DNA from: Dictyophora rubrovolvata
Lineage: Eukaryota > Basidiomycota > Agaricomycetes > Phallales > Phallaceae
Direction: 5' to 3'
Assembly: GCA_029959195.1 (NCBI GenBank)
Contig: CP114119.1
Location: forward strand, 2,418,001-2,482,000
DNA: 64,000 nt
Shown here piece by piece: positions 1 to 11,633 of the stretch; position 1 is the first letter of the stretch, and each line of letters opens with the position of its first letter. The translations under genes were made by a program, and so were the position numbers. The notes beneath the pieces were generated by a model, which saw nothing but the letters and a program-made list of their open reading frames with translations, searched no databases and was not told the origin of the DNA.

Positions 1-1
1 C

Positions 2-926
2 TATGCGTGTATTCGTGGATTCCACTTTGTGAGGTAACACATTTATTACAACATCAGTTGATACTAAGAAGAATTCTGACGAGGTGTTGTAAACTCAGAT
101 TTAGAATCACTAAACATCCCGCGTATCAATACGCCCTCAAACTGGGAAAAGAACGTGAAAATGCTATATTTCTTGAATTACCATGTTGTGGTGAGCGAGT
201 GGATGGTTTTTTTTGGTGTCCCATTTCTCAAAACTATTCGTTAGTTGGAGGCGATTCTAGAGTAGCCATCCTGGATGGCTATCCCAAAGAGAACGTGCTT
301 GCATCTGATCTGTTGTCCGGTAAACATCTAAAGCCCCGGTTGTTTGCCTACGGCTCACTTAATATGTTTTAGATTATTGGAAAATTGGTCATAAGCTTTT
401 CAAGACAACGCCAGAGACACATCCCGTCTCATTTCTCCAAGGCGATATCTTCAACTCAAATTTCCTCCGTCCAGGTGTCCTTCCTCTTCATTCTCCCGCA
501 GATATCGTTGATACTCCTCCGCTTAAATCGCTGACATCCCTTACACCGCTCCAACATCATGTCTCTGTCATTTATACTGCCGCCTTCTTCCACTTGTTTG
601 AAGAAGATAAGCAACGCCAATTGGTTTTCCTCTTTGCTTCTTTACTTTCCCCTCTACCCGGCTCTATTATATTCGGCTCCCATTCGGGTGCTTCAGATTC
701 TGACGAAGATAAATTAGGCAAAGACCGTGTCACATTCAGGGGAGAGAAAGCGTTCGCACATTCACCCACCACCTGGAAGGAACTTTGGACCGGAAAAGAT
801 GGGCCTTTCAAACCCGACCAGGTTTCTCTGAAAGTTGAAGTAGTTGAAAGAGATAGACGTTTTTTCAGTCACCAGCCTCCTGCGACCAAAAACTATCAAC
901 ACGTGTGGAGTATAACGAGAATTTAA
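2..926 (+). CDS. SAM-dependent methyltransferase, 5' end cut by window
   Basis: This is the C-terminal part, about 250 residues, of a class I methyltransferase of the kind common in Agaricomycetes. Exons read as 2-33, 99-190, 245-319 and 373-926, all with GT-AG introns of 53-65 bases. The joined reading gives CIRGFHF, then KHPAYQYALKLGKE, then the cofactor-binding region ELPCCVGGDSRVAILDGYP followed by the acidic position in LASDL. Further on come VSFLQGDIF (motif II/III region) and a LTPLQHHVSVIYTAAFFHLF helix. Its substrate cannot be told; relatives act in secondary metabolism or are uncharacterised. The start lies upstream of the window. The family assignment is from motif recall. Confidence 0.8.
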
Positions 927-1210
927 CTTAGTCTATCTTTCATTACGCAAGTACATTTTGGAATCTCAGTTTGTTGTATTTTATTTATAATTCGAGCTAC
1001 ATACGGACATACTTTTGCGCTGAGAAAACCATTAGTTAAGAGCTAAGTACGTAGTCCAATGAGATAATTCAGTTACCGATCATGACAAAGTTTGCCTCCG
1101 GAAGCCAGACTCGCTTAATATGGCCCTGACTTTACTTGTGCCCTCGTAGACGTACGTCGTCTCTACAGTTACGTACGAGCTCAAACTCTTAACATCGAAA
1201 ACAACAGGAA

Positions 1211-2767
1211 ATGGAAAAATCAATTACCGGATCTATAAACTCCAAACTTCCCCATGAAATCTTATGTCGTATATTTGGACTGAGTTGTCCAATTTACCAT
1301 CTCCTGAAGATGAACCGCTACCTCCATCTGATGAAGGTATGCAGGCTTTGGCGAGAAATTATCCAAAACGATCCGACATTCTGGAATCTTACGGACTTCG
1401 GATCACCGTACGAGGATCTTCTCCTCGAGACCCTAAGGCGCTCGAAGGCCATTCAGCTGACTGCCATCGTTCCATTCAACAACTATTTCAGTGTTGAGTC
1501 GCGGAAAGGATTGATATGGCAGTCATTCATCACTCATGATCATTGGCGGATCCGAAATCTGCATCTCAAGCTCAGCGGTTCACTCAGGTTGGACAAAAAC
1601 ATGTTCCAATTCTTGGGAAAGTACGAATACCCCTCTCTGAGAGTCTTTACCATAGATCCATCACCTACATTCCCCGATTTCCCACTTCTCGAAAGTTTTT
1701 CCATTCCGGAGAATATCAGATGTTTAAATATCCCGATTCCCTTGCTGGACTACCTCCTCACAAAACACACTTATCCATCATTCCCTCGCCTCCAAACACT
1801 TTCCATCGCATTGAATTACTACTATCGCTCGCCCCTACACTTTCAAACACAAGTTTTTGCCTTTCTCAAAAATTGTCCGTCTCTACAAAGTCTAGAACTA
1901 GCCTTTTCGTTGGTAGACCCTACTGAAAATGTAGGCCTAATGTCATGGTCCGTATTTCCAGGCCTTTCGTTCCCGAAATTGACCAAGGTTTGGGTCGATG
2001 ATTTTCGTTGGTCAGGCATTCTCTCTCGGTTTGATTTACCCAATCTAGAATTTTATGACATAACCATCAATGGAGAAAATTATTTACTCGACTTCTCCAA
2101 CCAATTCGATTACTCGCGTCTCCGTTCTCTTTGTATAGATGAAAGGTCATTTAATCCACTCAAAATTATCGGACTTGAAACGGATTCCATATTTCCCCTG
2201 AAACATCATCTACATCAACCTCTTTATCCTCTTCACCTTAAAGGCGAACTAGTCGATCCATATCCTGGCAGAGAGGTGCGGCTCAAATTATTGGACTTTC
2301 AGCACGCTTCGTTTTACCTGGCGCAATGTCTTTCTCTTATGCCCAATATCCAATGTCTATTCATAAGACATCAGAGCACTCAATCGTCGAGCGACGCCAT
2401 CACTTGGAGCCTGAAGGAAATCCTTCGGGACGCCAGGTCTCTTCGCGCCTTATTTATAGCTGGCGGTAATCCGAGTCTAGACACAGTATTGGATGCACTT
2501 CTTGACGAAGAAGCGTGCCCCAGGCTCGATCAACTAGGGTATCGAGAAAACCGAATCTACCGCCGCGGACCCGAATTTGTCGCGGTTCCGTTTCCAGAAC
2601 AAAAATTCGCAGAGATTTTGCGGGTTCGGAAGCTAAAAGAATTGCGGCTGGAGAAGTTTGATAATATACCTGAGGAGTGGCTGAGGCAGGTTACGACCGA
2701 TGTTTTGGGACTTCGGATTGTTACCGACGCTCTATCGGAGATGATACATGGGATCAACAGTTTATAA
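1211..2767 (+). CDS. F-box protein with leucine-rich region
   Basis: Intronless gene of 518 codons. The N-terminus carries an F-box: KLPHEILCRIFGLSC at residues 13-27 and then VCRLWREIIQNDPTFW at about 43-58. F-box proteins bind Skp1 and bring targets to SCF ubiquitin ligases. The remaining 450 residues are rich in leucine, with irregular repeats such as LRVFTIDPSPTF and LQSLELAFSL, as expected of a leucine-rich target-binding region. The start is the first ATG in frame after an A-rich leader. The substrate is unknown. Mushroom genomes carry large lineage-specific families of such single-exon F-box genes. Confidence 0.82.
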   Translation: MEKSITGSINSKLPHEILCRIFGLSCPIYHLLKMNRYLHLMKVCRLWREIIQNDPTFWNLTDFGSPYEDLLLETLRRSKAIQLTAIVPFNNYFSVESRKGLIWQSFITHDHWRIRNLHLKLSGSLRLDKNMFQFLGKYEYPSLRVFTIDPSPTFPDFPLLESFSIPENIRCLNIPIPLLDYLLTKHTYPSFPRLQTLSIALNYYYRSPLHFQTQVFAFLKNCPSLQSLELAFSLVDPTENVGLMSWSVFPGLSFPKLTKVWVDDFRWSGILSRFDLPNLEFYDITINGENYLLDFSNQFDYSRLRSLCIDERSFNPLKIIGLETDSIFPLKHHLHQPLYPLHLKGELVDPYPGREVRLKLLDFQHASFYLAQCLSLMPNIQCLFIRHQSTQSSSDAITWSLKEILRDARSLRALFIAGGNPSLDTVLDALLDEEACPRLDQLGYRENRIYRRGPEFVAVPFPEQKFAEILRVRKLKELRLEKFDNIPEEWLRQVTTDVLGLRIVTDALSEMIHGINSL

Positions 2768-2837
2768 CTTGTTTGATCTGCATTGATATATGTTTTCTGA
2801 TTGTACACGCCTCGCACTTCTAGTTAAGATACACCAA

Positions 2838-5729
2838 TCAAACCAAAAAACCTGAAGAGTATACAACTCCCGGTGAAGCAGTTACTCTACCCATCACAAT
2901 ACCTTCTCCATAATCCCCAAATCCACTCATAGCTCTCCGCACGGCCTCCGCTTTGTCCCGTGAGACGATTAATGCCATCCCAATTCCACAATTGAAGGTT
3001 TTGCACATCTCATCTTGGCTTAACGCCCCTTCACGGCGTAGCCAATCGAATAAGGGGGGCAATACCCATGAGCTTCGGTCAATCTCGACACCCATGGCAC
3101 GAGGAAGGACGCGAGGTATGTTCTCCGTAAATCCTCCCCCTGTTATGTTCACGATGCCTTTAATGTCACCATGTGGGAGGGAGCGTAAAAGATGGAGGAT
3201 CAATTTGGGATATAGACGTGTCGGGATAAGAAATTCTTCGCCTAATGTTCGGGAAGTGTTCCAAGGAGCGGGAGAAGCGTATGACAAAGAAGACCGAGAA
3301 AGGATTTTACGGACGAGGGAAAATCCATTTGAATGAAGACCCGATGAAGATATACCTATGAGTACATCACCCAGCTCGATTGCATCCGTAAGAGGAAGAA
3401 TTTTGTCGCGTTCCACAGCTCCGACCGCGAATCCCGCTAGATCATAGTCATCTATATGCCAAAATTAGATCATGCAGTTGATCTGTAAGAGAAACATTAA
3501 CGTACCATTTACATACATCCCTGGCATCTCCGCAGTCTCCCCCCCTATAAGAGCACAGCCTGACTCCCTGCATCCTTCTACAATCCCAGAAACTACGCCC
3601 TTAGCAAGATTTACGCTCAATTTCCCACAAGCATAGTAGTCTAAAAAGTACAAGGGCTCAGCTCCCTGAACAATTAAATCGTTTACCGACATCGCAACGA
3701 GATCAATCCCTTGAATGATTTTTGTGAGAGGAAAGGACTTGCGGTCTGAATTCATAAAAAAAGTGTCATACCAACTGTATCGTGCTTGCCCACATCCATT
3801 GCAACACGAAGTTTGGTGCCGACACCGTCTGTCCCACTCACTAATATTGGATCTTTGTATCCTGCTCGCGCCAAGTCGAAAACTCCACCAAATCCGCCAA
3901 TTTCAGCATCTGAGCCTGGTCGTCTTGTAGTCAGAATGAGAGGCTTAATCGCGCGAACTAGGTCATTTCCTGCATCAATAGAAACACCGGCATCAGCGTA
4001 TGTTAATGACTGTTTTGAAGCTGTTGAAGTCGCTAGAGCTCTAGTTGTTAGAGATAAAAAGTCAGATGGTTGGGTGGTTTTAAAAAGTCAGCGTATTAAA
4101 AACCTATGAGCAATGTCTTTTCGATACGACTTTCCGTCAAAGTGAACTTGAGCGACAACTGCATATACACGAGATAGTGCTTCTTGCAGGGTAGGTCCAT
4201 AGGCCGTGACAGCAAGTACCCGACCCCCCGCTGTTACGACATCGTCCCCCGACAGTGCTGTGCCCGCGTGGAATATCACAGTATCCTCTAAAAAAACCGT
4301 ATGAACTTCCGGAAATACATGGAAAAATCAGATCGAATTGTCCTTACTGGTTTCGTCAGCGGGGAATGTGATCACTTTCCTAGTTTCATATTTTCCAGGA
4401 TAGCCCGCTGAGGCCAAGACAACGGATACTGCAGTGCCAGGTCTATTTTTGATGACCATCGCATCTAATCGTCGTTCAACGCATGCCTAAGACCGGTGAT
4501 TATCATTATTCGTATGAGGAACAGTGATTACGGACGAGCATTATGGTAGCCAAATCGATGCTTTCGTCAAGCAATAGCATTAGAGCTTCAGTTTCTGGAT
4601 CTCCGAAGCGGACGTTGTATTCGAGGACTTTTGGACCGTCTTCTGTGATGATGAAACCAGTGAAAAGGAGCCCAACAAAGGGAAAGCCTGCACAAGAAAA
4701 TATCTAAGATGAAGAAATAATGTGGTAATTTGATGGCAAGCGAACCTTCCCGTCTCATCCCGTCAATTGTTGGCTGTAATGTTTCTTTGACAATCCGTCG
4801 CATGATCTCTGGTGTTGCAATGGGAGCTGGAGCATACGCACCCATCCCACCTGTATTGGGTCCTGTGTCACCGTCACCGATCCTTTTGTGATCTTGAGCA
4901 GCTGGGAGGGGAATAACGGTGTAACCGTCAGAAAATGCAAGGACAGAAACCTCAGGTCCAGTCAAATAGTCTTCAATCACAAGTTCGTCGCCTAAGCTCG
5001 CTAATTAGTATGTTTCCAAGGAAAATAACGGGAGGACGGGATGCCTGCAGTCCCAAATGCGCTATCAACCAGAATCTGCTTCAAATATTCTAACGCCTCC
5101 TCTTTTGATTGTGGAATCAGGACGCCTTTTCCAGCAGCAAGTCCGCTTGCCTTCAGGACGATCGGTTTAGAATAGTTTTTGACATAGGCGCAAGCTTTTT
5201 CATAGTCATTTTTAAAGAAGATTTTATATGTTGCGGTAGGTATTTGATGTCTTCGCATGAATTCTTTTGCAAACGCTTTAGAGCCTTCCATCTGAGCTGC
5301 TCTTGGGGATGGTCCAAAAAAATGTATTCCAACTATTTCGATAAAGTTACAATACGGTTAGAGTTCCTTTAGGAGGTATGCACACCTTTACGAAACCATG
5401 GCTCTATCCCATCCACCAACGGTTGCTCGGGTCCTGCAACGACCAAGCTCACCTATTGCACGACAAATCAAAGTCGCAAATGTAATTTCACCGCACATTA
5501 AGGAAAGGCGAACCTCGTTTTGGACGGCATATTCGACCAACTTTCGAAAATCAGTGACTGGGATTGGAACGGCCACAAATTTATCGTCCTTTGATTTTGT
5601 CCCTGCATTGCCGGGTGCAACGTAGACCTTTTCAACCAGCGTTGACTGTGCAATTTTCCATGCTAGAGCGTGTTCCCTGCCGCCGCTGCCCAAAATGAGT
5701 ACGCGCAGTAGAGGGGGGTTGAAGTCCAT
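2838..5729 (-). CDS. ADE5,7: Bifunctional GAR synthetase / AIR synthetase
   Basis: Two-enzyme fusion of de novo purine synthesis. The N-terminal half is phosphoribosylamine-glycine ligase: [16 protein letters not shown] begins at residue 9, then [13 protein letters not shown], the ATP-grasp stretch [16 protein letters not shown], and [10 protein letters not shown]. The C-terminal half is phosphoribosylformylglycinamidine cyclo-ligase: [58 protein letters not shown] and [13 protein letters not shown]. The gene runs through at least seven short introns; the first exon is 5514-5729, and its joint to an exon ending at 5452 restores the ligase motif. The enzyme is cytosolic and the fused layout is typical of fungi. 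The 140-base gap to the next start upstream holds the promoter. Confidence 0.93.
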
Positions 5730-5869
5730 TTAAACCTGGAATATTGCTGACTAAGCTGAAATTTTCAAAGCAACTTGTATGGATTAGCAGAATTTACAGA
5801 TACTATACGGTTGAATAATGTTACAATATGAGAAATAGTGGAAATTACTATAATACGTTGATTGAACTT

Positions 5870-6708
5870 TCAGCTCCCTAATAGATTTGGCATGCCATTC
5901 TCCATTGCGTCCTGCATTGCTTGGTCGGCGACGGCAGCGGCATCGAAACCTTCAACTGAGGTATCAAATTGTTGCATGTCGATGCTCTCCATGGCAGCAT
6001 TGAGAGGATTGAGCGAAGAATCCAAGACGCTGTCCGCTCCGCTCTCGTTCAACCCGTTCTCGTTCTCATTCTCATTCTCGTTCTCATTCTCATTCCCGTT
6101 CCCATTCCCATTCCCATTCTTGTTCTCGTTCTCATTCCCATTCTCGTTCTCGTTGATATTTGTATTTTCATTCTCGTCATCATCCATCATGCTTTGTGTT
6201 TCAGAAGTAGGGATATATGATAATGATAACGGATGAGGTTTGGGAGGTAAAGAGTCGCCACCAACTTCTGAAGGTGCTACGGATTGTTGGGCAGTGACTG
6301 GTTCTGAAACATCGCGAGATGGTGGGGCAACAGTGACCGCTCTTGATCCAATATCCTCCTGGTCTTTATCCTCGTCCTCGTCCTCATCTTGCATCGGTTC
6401 GTCTGGAAGAGGAGCAAGAGGCTCATCCGCGCCAGCTTCCTCGTCATCGCTGAATTGCTGCAAACGAAAGCAAAAATACACATTGTGCGTTATATCACTC
6501 AAAGAAAAAGGTGGAACAATCTAAACTGACACACCTGCTTTTTGTCCGTCTTGACCCACTTGTATACTTTAAGATTTGACCCAGGAGCAGCGTGTTCTGG
6601 AACAACCCAAGCTTTCTCCCAGCACGACACTGGCTGCATCAACTGTCGCCGTGCACTTTCGCTAGTCGCAGCCCCAACGAATCGACCGCTTTTCAATCTT
6701 GTTGTCAT
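5870..6708 (-). CDS. BCL7-like acidic protein, probable SWI/SNF-associated
   Basis: Two exons (6535-6708 and 5870-6457, GT-AG intron of 77 bases) encode 253 residues. The first 60 residues match the BCL7 N-terminal pattern: a basic start, ARRQLMQPVSCWEKAWV, and then LKVYKWVKTDKK. In animals BCL7 proteins are subunits of SWI/SNF chromatin remodellers; that role is inferred here. The rest is acidic and of low complexity: poly-Asp/Glu, a long Asn-Glu and Asn-Gly repeat at about residues 140-170, and a C-terminal helix VADQAMQDAMENGMP. The repeat comes from a hexanucleotide tract described separately. The family call rests on a short domain only. Confidence 0.68.
6055..6155. repeat. Hexanucleotide repeat tract, coding
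   Basis: About 100 bases made of imperfect copies of six-base units (TTCTCG, TTCTCA, TTCCCA) on the plus strand. They lie inside the BCL7-like gene on the minus strand and encode Asn-Glu and Asn-Gly pairs. All units are a multiple of three, so gains or losses keep the frame. Confidence 0.9.
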
Positions 6709-6849
6709 GATGAATTCGATATAAGTTTTCTTTCGAAGGCTCCTTAGTAAATGAACGCGTCGAACATACGATGACGAAGGTGACTTACGTAATCGCCCAG
6801 GTTATCCGATCACTTCCATATCCACTCGACTACATTTTCATCGCTTGTA

Positions 6850-7357
6850 ATGACTGAGAATAACAAAGAACTGGCTGCCACGTGCAAACAGCTAAAAATC
6901 AACACGGGAGTAGTAAAACGGTCTGTTATACATCGTGTGATCTATTTTTTCCATCCAATTAATACGCGCAGACTATTGAAAGAATACAATTTATACAAAA
7001 ACGAGGCCGAAGAACAGAAGAGGAAAGTAGATAAGTACATTGCTGATGGAAAGGACGAGTATGATATTAGGAACCAGGTGAGCTTATCCTCGTTTTTCAT
7101 CCGCTGGGACTGATCGTCTTTGTTTAATTCGTTCAGCAAAAGATCCTAGCCGAATCTGAGAAGATGATCCCCGATACCCAAAAACGACTAGGATCTGCGG
7201 TTGAAAAGCTGAGAGATATCATCGTATGTCTTATCCGACCACATTTAGTGTTCATATATTTCTGACGTATATCTGCCAGGTGGCGGCGAGACCCATGTTA
7301 GGCAGTGCCGAAGAACTAGTTCAAGCGGAAGAAATCTTGGAAGAAGCGAACGTCTAA
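6850..7357 (+). CDS. TBCA: Tubulin-folding cofactor A
   Basis: Four exons (6850-6920, 6972-7077, 7137-7223, 7280-7357) encode a 113-residue, all-helical protein, the usual size of cofactor A (yeast Rbl2). Readable motifs are LKINTGVVKRLLKEYNLY, EEQKRKVDKYIADG, YDIRNQQKILAESEKMIPDT and the C-terminal AEELVQAEEILEEANV. The protein holds beta-tubulin monomers released from the cytosolic chaperonin before heterodimer assembly. All introns are GT-AG and 50-60 bases long. It is divergent from the BCL7-like gene, 141 bases away, so the two probably share a promoter region. Confidence 0.92.
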
Positions 7358-7567
7358 GAATTCTAAATAGGTGTATGAATACAAACTTACGGTGTATATG
7401 TAAATGTCTACGATTGCCGGAAGTTTGGGAAGATATCATTGTTTTAGTCGAACCGAATTTGCGCTTGTAGGTACGAAGAAATCGATTTGTTATCGCTTTG
7501 AGATCTTATTCCTATTCTGCTCCTAGTAAGTATGAGCTTCCCTGATTCCTTTAAGCGATTTGCGCAG

Positions 7568-8099
7568 CGTCTCATTCTTTATCAGAGACAAAAATTCAAT
7601 TTGAAGCGACAGGTGAATATGCCATAACCCCAGCTGAATTTAAGCCAGTCCGCGCTTTCGCCTCATTTGGAGGAATTGTTGGTAAACTAACGCCTTCATA
7701 TATGATATCTACCCCTCGGGAAGTACCGTCACGTGTCTACTCCTTATCACATGTTCTTCGTCCAAAACCCCCAATTTGTGAACAAGAAGCATGGATGCTT
7801 AACGACTTCGTTTAAAATCGTCGGACGAACTGCGCCGAAGCATTCCGCTGCTTTCGCTTGTCTTTCCAGTCAAGTCCCGCAGCCTAACTTGGATCGTTCA
7901 TCAGGTGTACGTGGTACATACATCGGTAGAAACGTGTATGACTTAATAGTTGCGGCGTGGTTTTTCTTACAAACTTACCATTTCTCTAACCTTCCTAATC
8001 AGACTACGCGAATTGAGAACAGCTCTCGGCTTCGAATTATTAGTCACTACTAGTGGTATCGGCATCTTCCGGTTTGACGCTTCAGGCATTCCGAGTTAA
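7568..8099 (+). pseudogene. Decayed or mis-sequenced gene of unknown function
   Basis: Two stretches read like protein but lie in different frames. From 7568 to 7815: EYAITPAEFKPVRAFASFGG and later SRVYSLSHVLRPKPP. From about 7809 to 7906, then after a plausible GT-AG intron (7907-8002) to 8099: SLTWIVHQVLRELRTALGFE and LLVTTSGIGIFRFDASG. The frame changes by one base near 7805. A splice donor at 7526 and acceptor at 7567 suggest a further exon upstream, but no ATG in frame was found. I do not recognise the family. A competing reading of the first part (MSFPDSFKRFAQRLILYQ, 7531 onward) also exists. Confidence 0.33.
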
Positions 8100-8417
8100 T
8101 AACGAGTACCCCGGATAGTCCATTTGGCATCTGTTTTTTATTCATCTTTAACTGCGGTATAGCCCCATTTTTTGATTGCGATTTCCTTAGGTGACGAGTT
8201 TCGGCAAGCCTTTTATGGACATTTCAAGGCTTTAGTCGACCAATCATAACCGTAATCAGTCGTGATTGTTACGTTTGTTCATTCGCAAACGTGTCGATAC
8301 GCCTGAATTGACGGGCTCAGACATGTATTATGATGCACTAGCGTGTATAAAAACAGGCATTGCAGATGCCGCAACCAGCAGCTCAGACTGTATCACCTTC
8401 TGAACGTTCCACAAGCT
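8100..8417 (+). promoter_or_regulatory. Promoter region of the glycosyltransferase, TATA box at 8346
   Basis: No coding signal is seen here. TATAAAAA starts at 8346, about 70 bases before the start codon at 8418, a normal fungal spacing. Confidence 0.5.
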
Positions 8418-10485
8418 ATGACTATAACATCATCTAAACATATTCTTCTGGTTCCTGCCCCTGGTTGGGGTAAGCCCTCAGTTCTTTATTCTTTGGAAGA
8501 TCTTTGTCTCTGAATCCTTAATCGTAGGACATCTCAGGCCCCTTGCCTCCTTTGCCTCTAAATTGGTTCATCAGCGACCGGATGTCGTTGTAACGTTCAC
8601 GCTGACCGGTGGTTCCCAAAAGATGTTGGAAAATGAAATAGACAGATATTTTCATGATAATGAGAAAGCTCTCAAAGACAATATTAGGTTCCGCCATGAC
8701 CCATCCCTCTTAGTACCGAGTTCATTCATACTAACGGCTTTCTTTAGACTCTTGCATATAGGAGGACCCGATACCATGGACCCCATTCGGTTATTCGGAG
8801 ACTATGCTGAAGGATTTGCCAAAATGTATCCTGTAGCGTATGCAGAAGAACCTTTGACCTGCACCACGGGACGGGTATTCCCGGGAGTTCCTCGACCGGA
8901 TGTTATTATTCTTGATGTAAGTCCGAGAGGTCGAAATAAGAACACAAAAGCTAAATCAAAAAATAGAATTTCTTATACGAAATCCTTCAGACTATCAGAA
9001 AAATTAGTGGCAACATTGTTCCCGTCTTGGCATGGCACACGGCTGCTCTCATTTCGACAGTCCGGTTCTTTGGTCCTCCCTCGCTTGGAGGATTAGGAGA
9101 TGTGCCTCTTAAAGCTCAAACTCTCGCTAAAAGACAGGGAAACCTTTGTCTGAACTTTACGCTCAAGTTAGTCTTTTTTTACCTCTCTCTTTTTCATTTT
9201 CTTAAATTTTCGTTAGTTGTATCAACCCGAGCTCGGTGAAGTAATTAAGCTTCCTGGATTTCCAGAGATGTATGATTACGAATTCAATGCTCAGCATTTC
9301 GATGTAAGAAGACCGGCGAATCTGCCTTTATAATCATGATGTGTTTGATAGTAACTCCTTTTAGCCACGTATCGTAGCTTTTCAATGTTTAATATTTCCC
9401 AAAGTCTTTGAGTACGCTCAACTTTCTTACGTATTTATAAGTAACTATGCTTACCTAGACTTTTTCAGCTTCTTTAAGGAATGTGATGGCATAGTAGCAA
9501 TGGGGAATGCATCGTTTGAACCCGATGTTTGCGCTGCTTTTAGGACATGGTTCTCTCCCCGTCCTATTTACTTTATCGGACCATTACTGCCTGATGAAAC
9601 GCCCACTGGAGACCGAGTTTCTAGTTCTCAAGAAAAGGAGTTATCTGGATCTTCCAATGGCGCGGACGTCAAGATTTTTCTTGACAGTATCCAAAAGTCG
9701 CATGGAGACTACTCTCTTCTTTATGTATGTCCTCTTCAAGTCGTTTTCACCATGTTGCTTTGATATAACCGTTCGCTTTAGATTTCCTTCGGTTCTAATT
9801 TCTTCCCGATGGGTGATGCCATATGGAAAGTAATCGAGGTTATCCTGGAGATGAAGATCCCCCTAGTATAACTTTCCTCTTCCTTTCCCTTCCTTAAACA
9901 CGCTAACTATTGTGTTCATAGATATTCTCGTACAACCCCAAGAAGGCCGAGATGCCTTCCCATATTCACGAACAACTCAAAGCCTCAGAGATTGTCCTAG
10001 TTTCAAGTTGGGCTCCTCAGCATGCCATTTTGGGACACCGTGCTACCGGGTGGTTTTTGACGCATTGCGGCAATAATAGTGTTATTGAAGCTGTATCGCA
10101 TGGTGTTCCCATGTATGTCAGTTTCAATCACGCAAAGTATTGTATCTCACACTCATCTCAAAGGATTGCCTGGCCTCTCGGCGGTGACCAACCTTTTAAT
10201 GCTGCATATCTGAGCTCGACGACGAACACGGCGTATGAGCTTTTCGAAACAAGATTGGGAGCGGGGCTTCGGCCTCTTCGTCGAGGTATTAAGCCAAAAG
10301 GGACTTTGGAAGCCGTCGACGAAGAAATCCGATCGCTCTTCACAAAAGCATGGGGCGCGGATGGTGCTCAAAAGAGGAAGAACGCTCAAGCTATGAAAAA
10401 GAAGTTGGACGTAGCGTGGGATGAGAATGGAGAGGCACGGATAGAACTTCTTCAATTTTTGGAGAAGTTTATTCCCGCGAACTGA
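8418..10485 (+). CDS. UDP-glycosyltransferase (GT1 family), apparent one-base frame slip
   Basis: The start MTITSSKHILLVPAPGWGHL (exons 8418-8469 and from 8528) is the usual GT1 N-terminus, with the histidine after GWG as the likely catalytic base. Later exons give VLAWHTAALISTVRFFGP, FPEMYDYEFNAQHFD, ECDGIVAMGNASFEPD, RPIYFIGPLLPDE, SFGSNFFPMGDAIW and the UDP-sugar signature ending WFLTHCGNNSVIEAVSHGVP and LGGDQPFNAAYLS. The family attaches sugars to small lipophilic molecules such as sterols or metabolites. Near 9138-9142 the frame seems to need one more A: after that GKPLSELYAQ joins correctly to LYQPELGEVIKLP. The position after HCG, normally Trp, is Asn here. It is either a sequencing slip or a recent pseudogene. 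Confidence 0.85.
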
Positions 10486-10750
10486 GGTCGCATTTTAGTT
10501 TGACTTTTAAGTTTTAACCTCTGACAATACCTCTTCCTTGTTTGCATCTATTTTTTTATTTGAGGTGTAGATATTTGTTTGTATCAAAATTTGATATTTC
10601 ATTTCATTTCAGACCCCCGAGCATTTATTTGCAAGAGCAAATCGGAGCGGGGGGACTTAGTCCCGGGTAATATAGCAGCGGCACTTCAATTATTACCCAC
10701 ATCCTCTCTTCCTTCCGTCCACATCCTTAGCCGCATTTACTACTGCATAT

Positions 10751-10939
10751 TTGTTGGGTCGTCTTTTGAGCATCCCGATCTATGAAAATCAGCAGTGGTC
10801 GAGTAAACAAGAGAGGCGCCTGCATGCTGCCTGCACCACATTAGCCTCAGTTAGGCACGAACGTGCAATACACGATTTGCTAGAACAAGTAGCTCAGATT
10901 CACGCAGAAGTTAGATCCCTTTCAAGAACCCGTCACTGA
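10751..10939 (+). pseudogene. Unidentified coding-like remnant inside duplication unit 1
   Basis: A plus-strand frame reads LLGRLLSIPIYENQQW and then LASVRHERAIHDLLEQVAQ up to a stop at 10939; upstream the same frame gives LAAFTTAYLLG. Unit 2 (from about 13600) still reads YLLGLLISIYENQQWPSKQE, then falls apart. The reading frame through the indel differences suggests that it once coded, perhaps the last exon of a membrane-anchored protein. No family is recognised. Confidence 0.3.
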
Positions 10940-11633
10940 TGAAGGAAGCGAAGTTGAATTTTAATCGAAGTCGTACCTTTGGCCCGGGTATGTCATTTTG
11001 TCATCTTCCAAATGTTTGCACCGGAGCACACTTTTTCATCGAACTTGAACGGTGGACGAACAAGAGAAGATCTATTCACAGGAACAATCATACCGGGTGT
11101 TTGGGGGTATTAGGCTCAAACTGGGTTTCTAGTCCCGTGCCCAAGCGCCCCTTTTCATTGCATGGTATGCTAAATCTCTTTATGTATATCTTGGGACGCC
11201 GCTGGTTTGATCTCGTAGATTCAACGCTGAGAAAAATATATGTTCATTTATTTGGTTTTGGTTTTTTTCCTTGGGCATATATGCGCATGCAATTGGTACT
11301 GGTCTCCTTGTATGGTGATATCCTGCTAAGTAAACCATCTCTTTCACTGAATGTGATTTCTAGTACTTTCCTCTGGATATATCAATGTATGATAGTATTC
11401 TTTCAAATCTATACCTGTAAGCTTCATCTAAGTGATGGGAGAAACGGATTGCTGCTCGGTTAACTGACCCCAAAACTTTCATCACTTTTATTTCAAAAAG
11501 ATGCGCATTGAAGTGTAAACAATTACCAGCAGTGGCCAACTGTGTCAATGACTTCTCTCTCAGATCACCAGCCGCATGGCCACCCAGGAAGGGAATTGAG
11601 GGGAGCGTGGCAGAACTGCACCCTCGATTTTTT

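Noticed and set aside
10939-11463. 174-codon plus-strand ORF in duplication unit 1
   Set aside because: The frame is not kept in unit 2 and composition is not protein-like; it overlaps the promoter of secreted-protein copy A.
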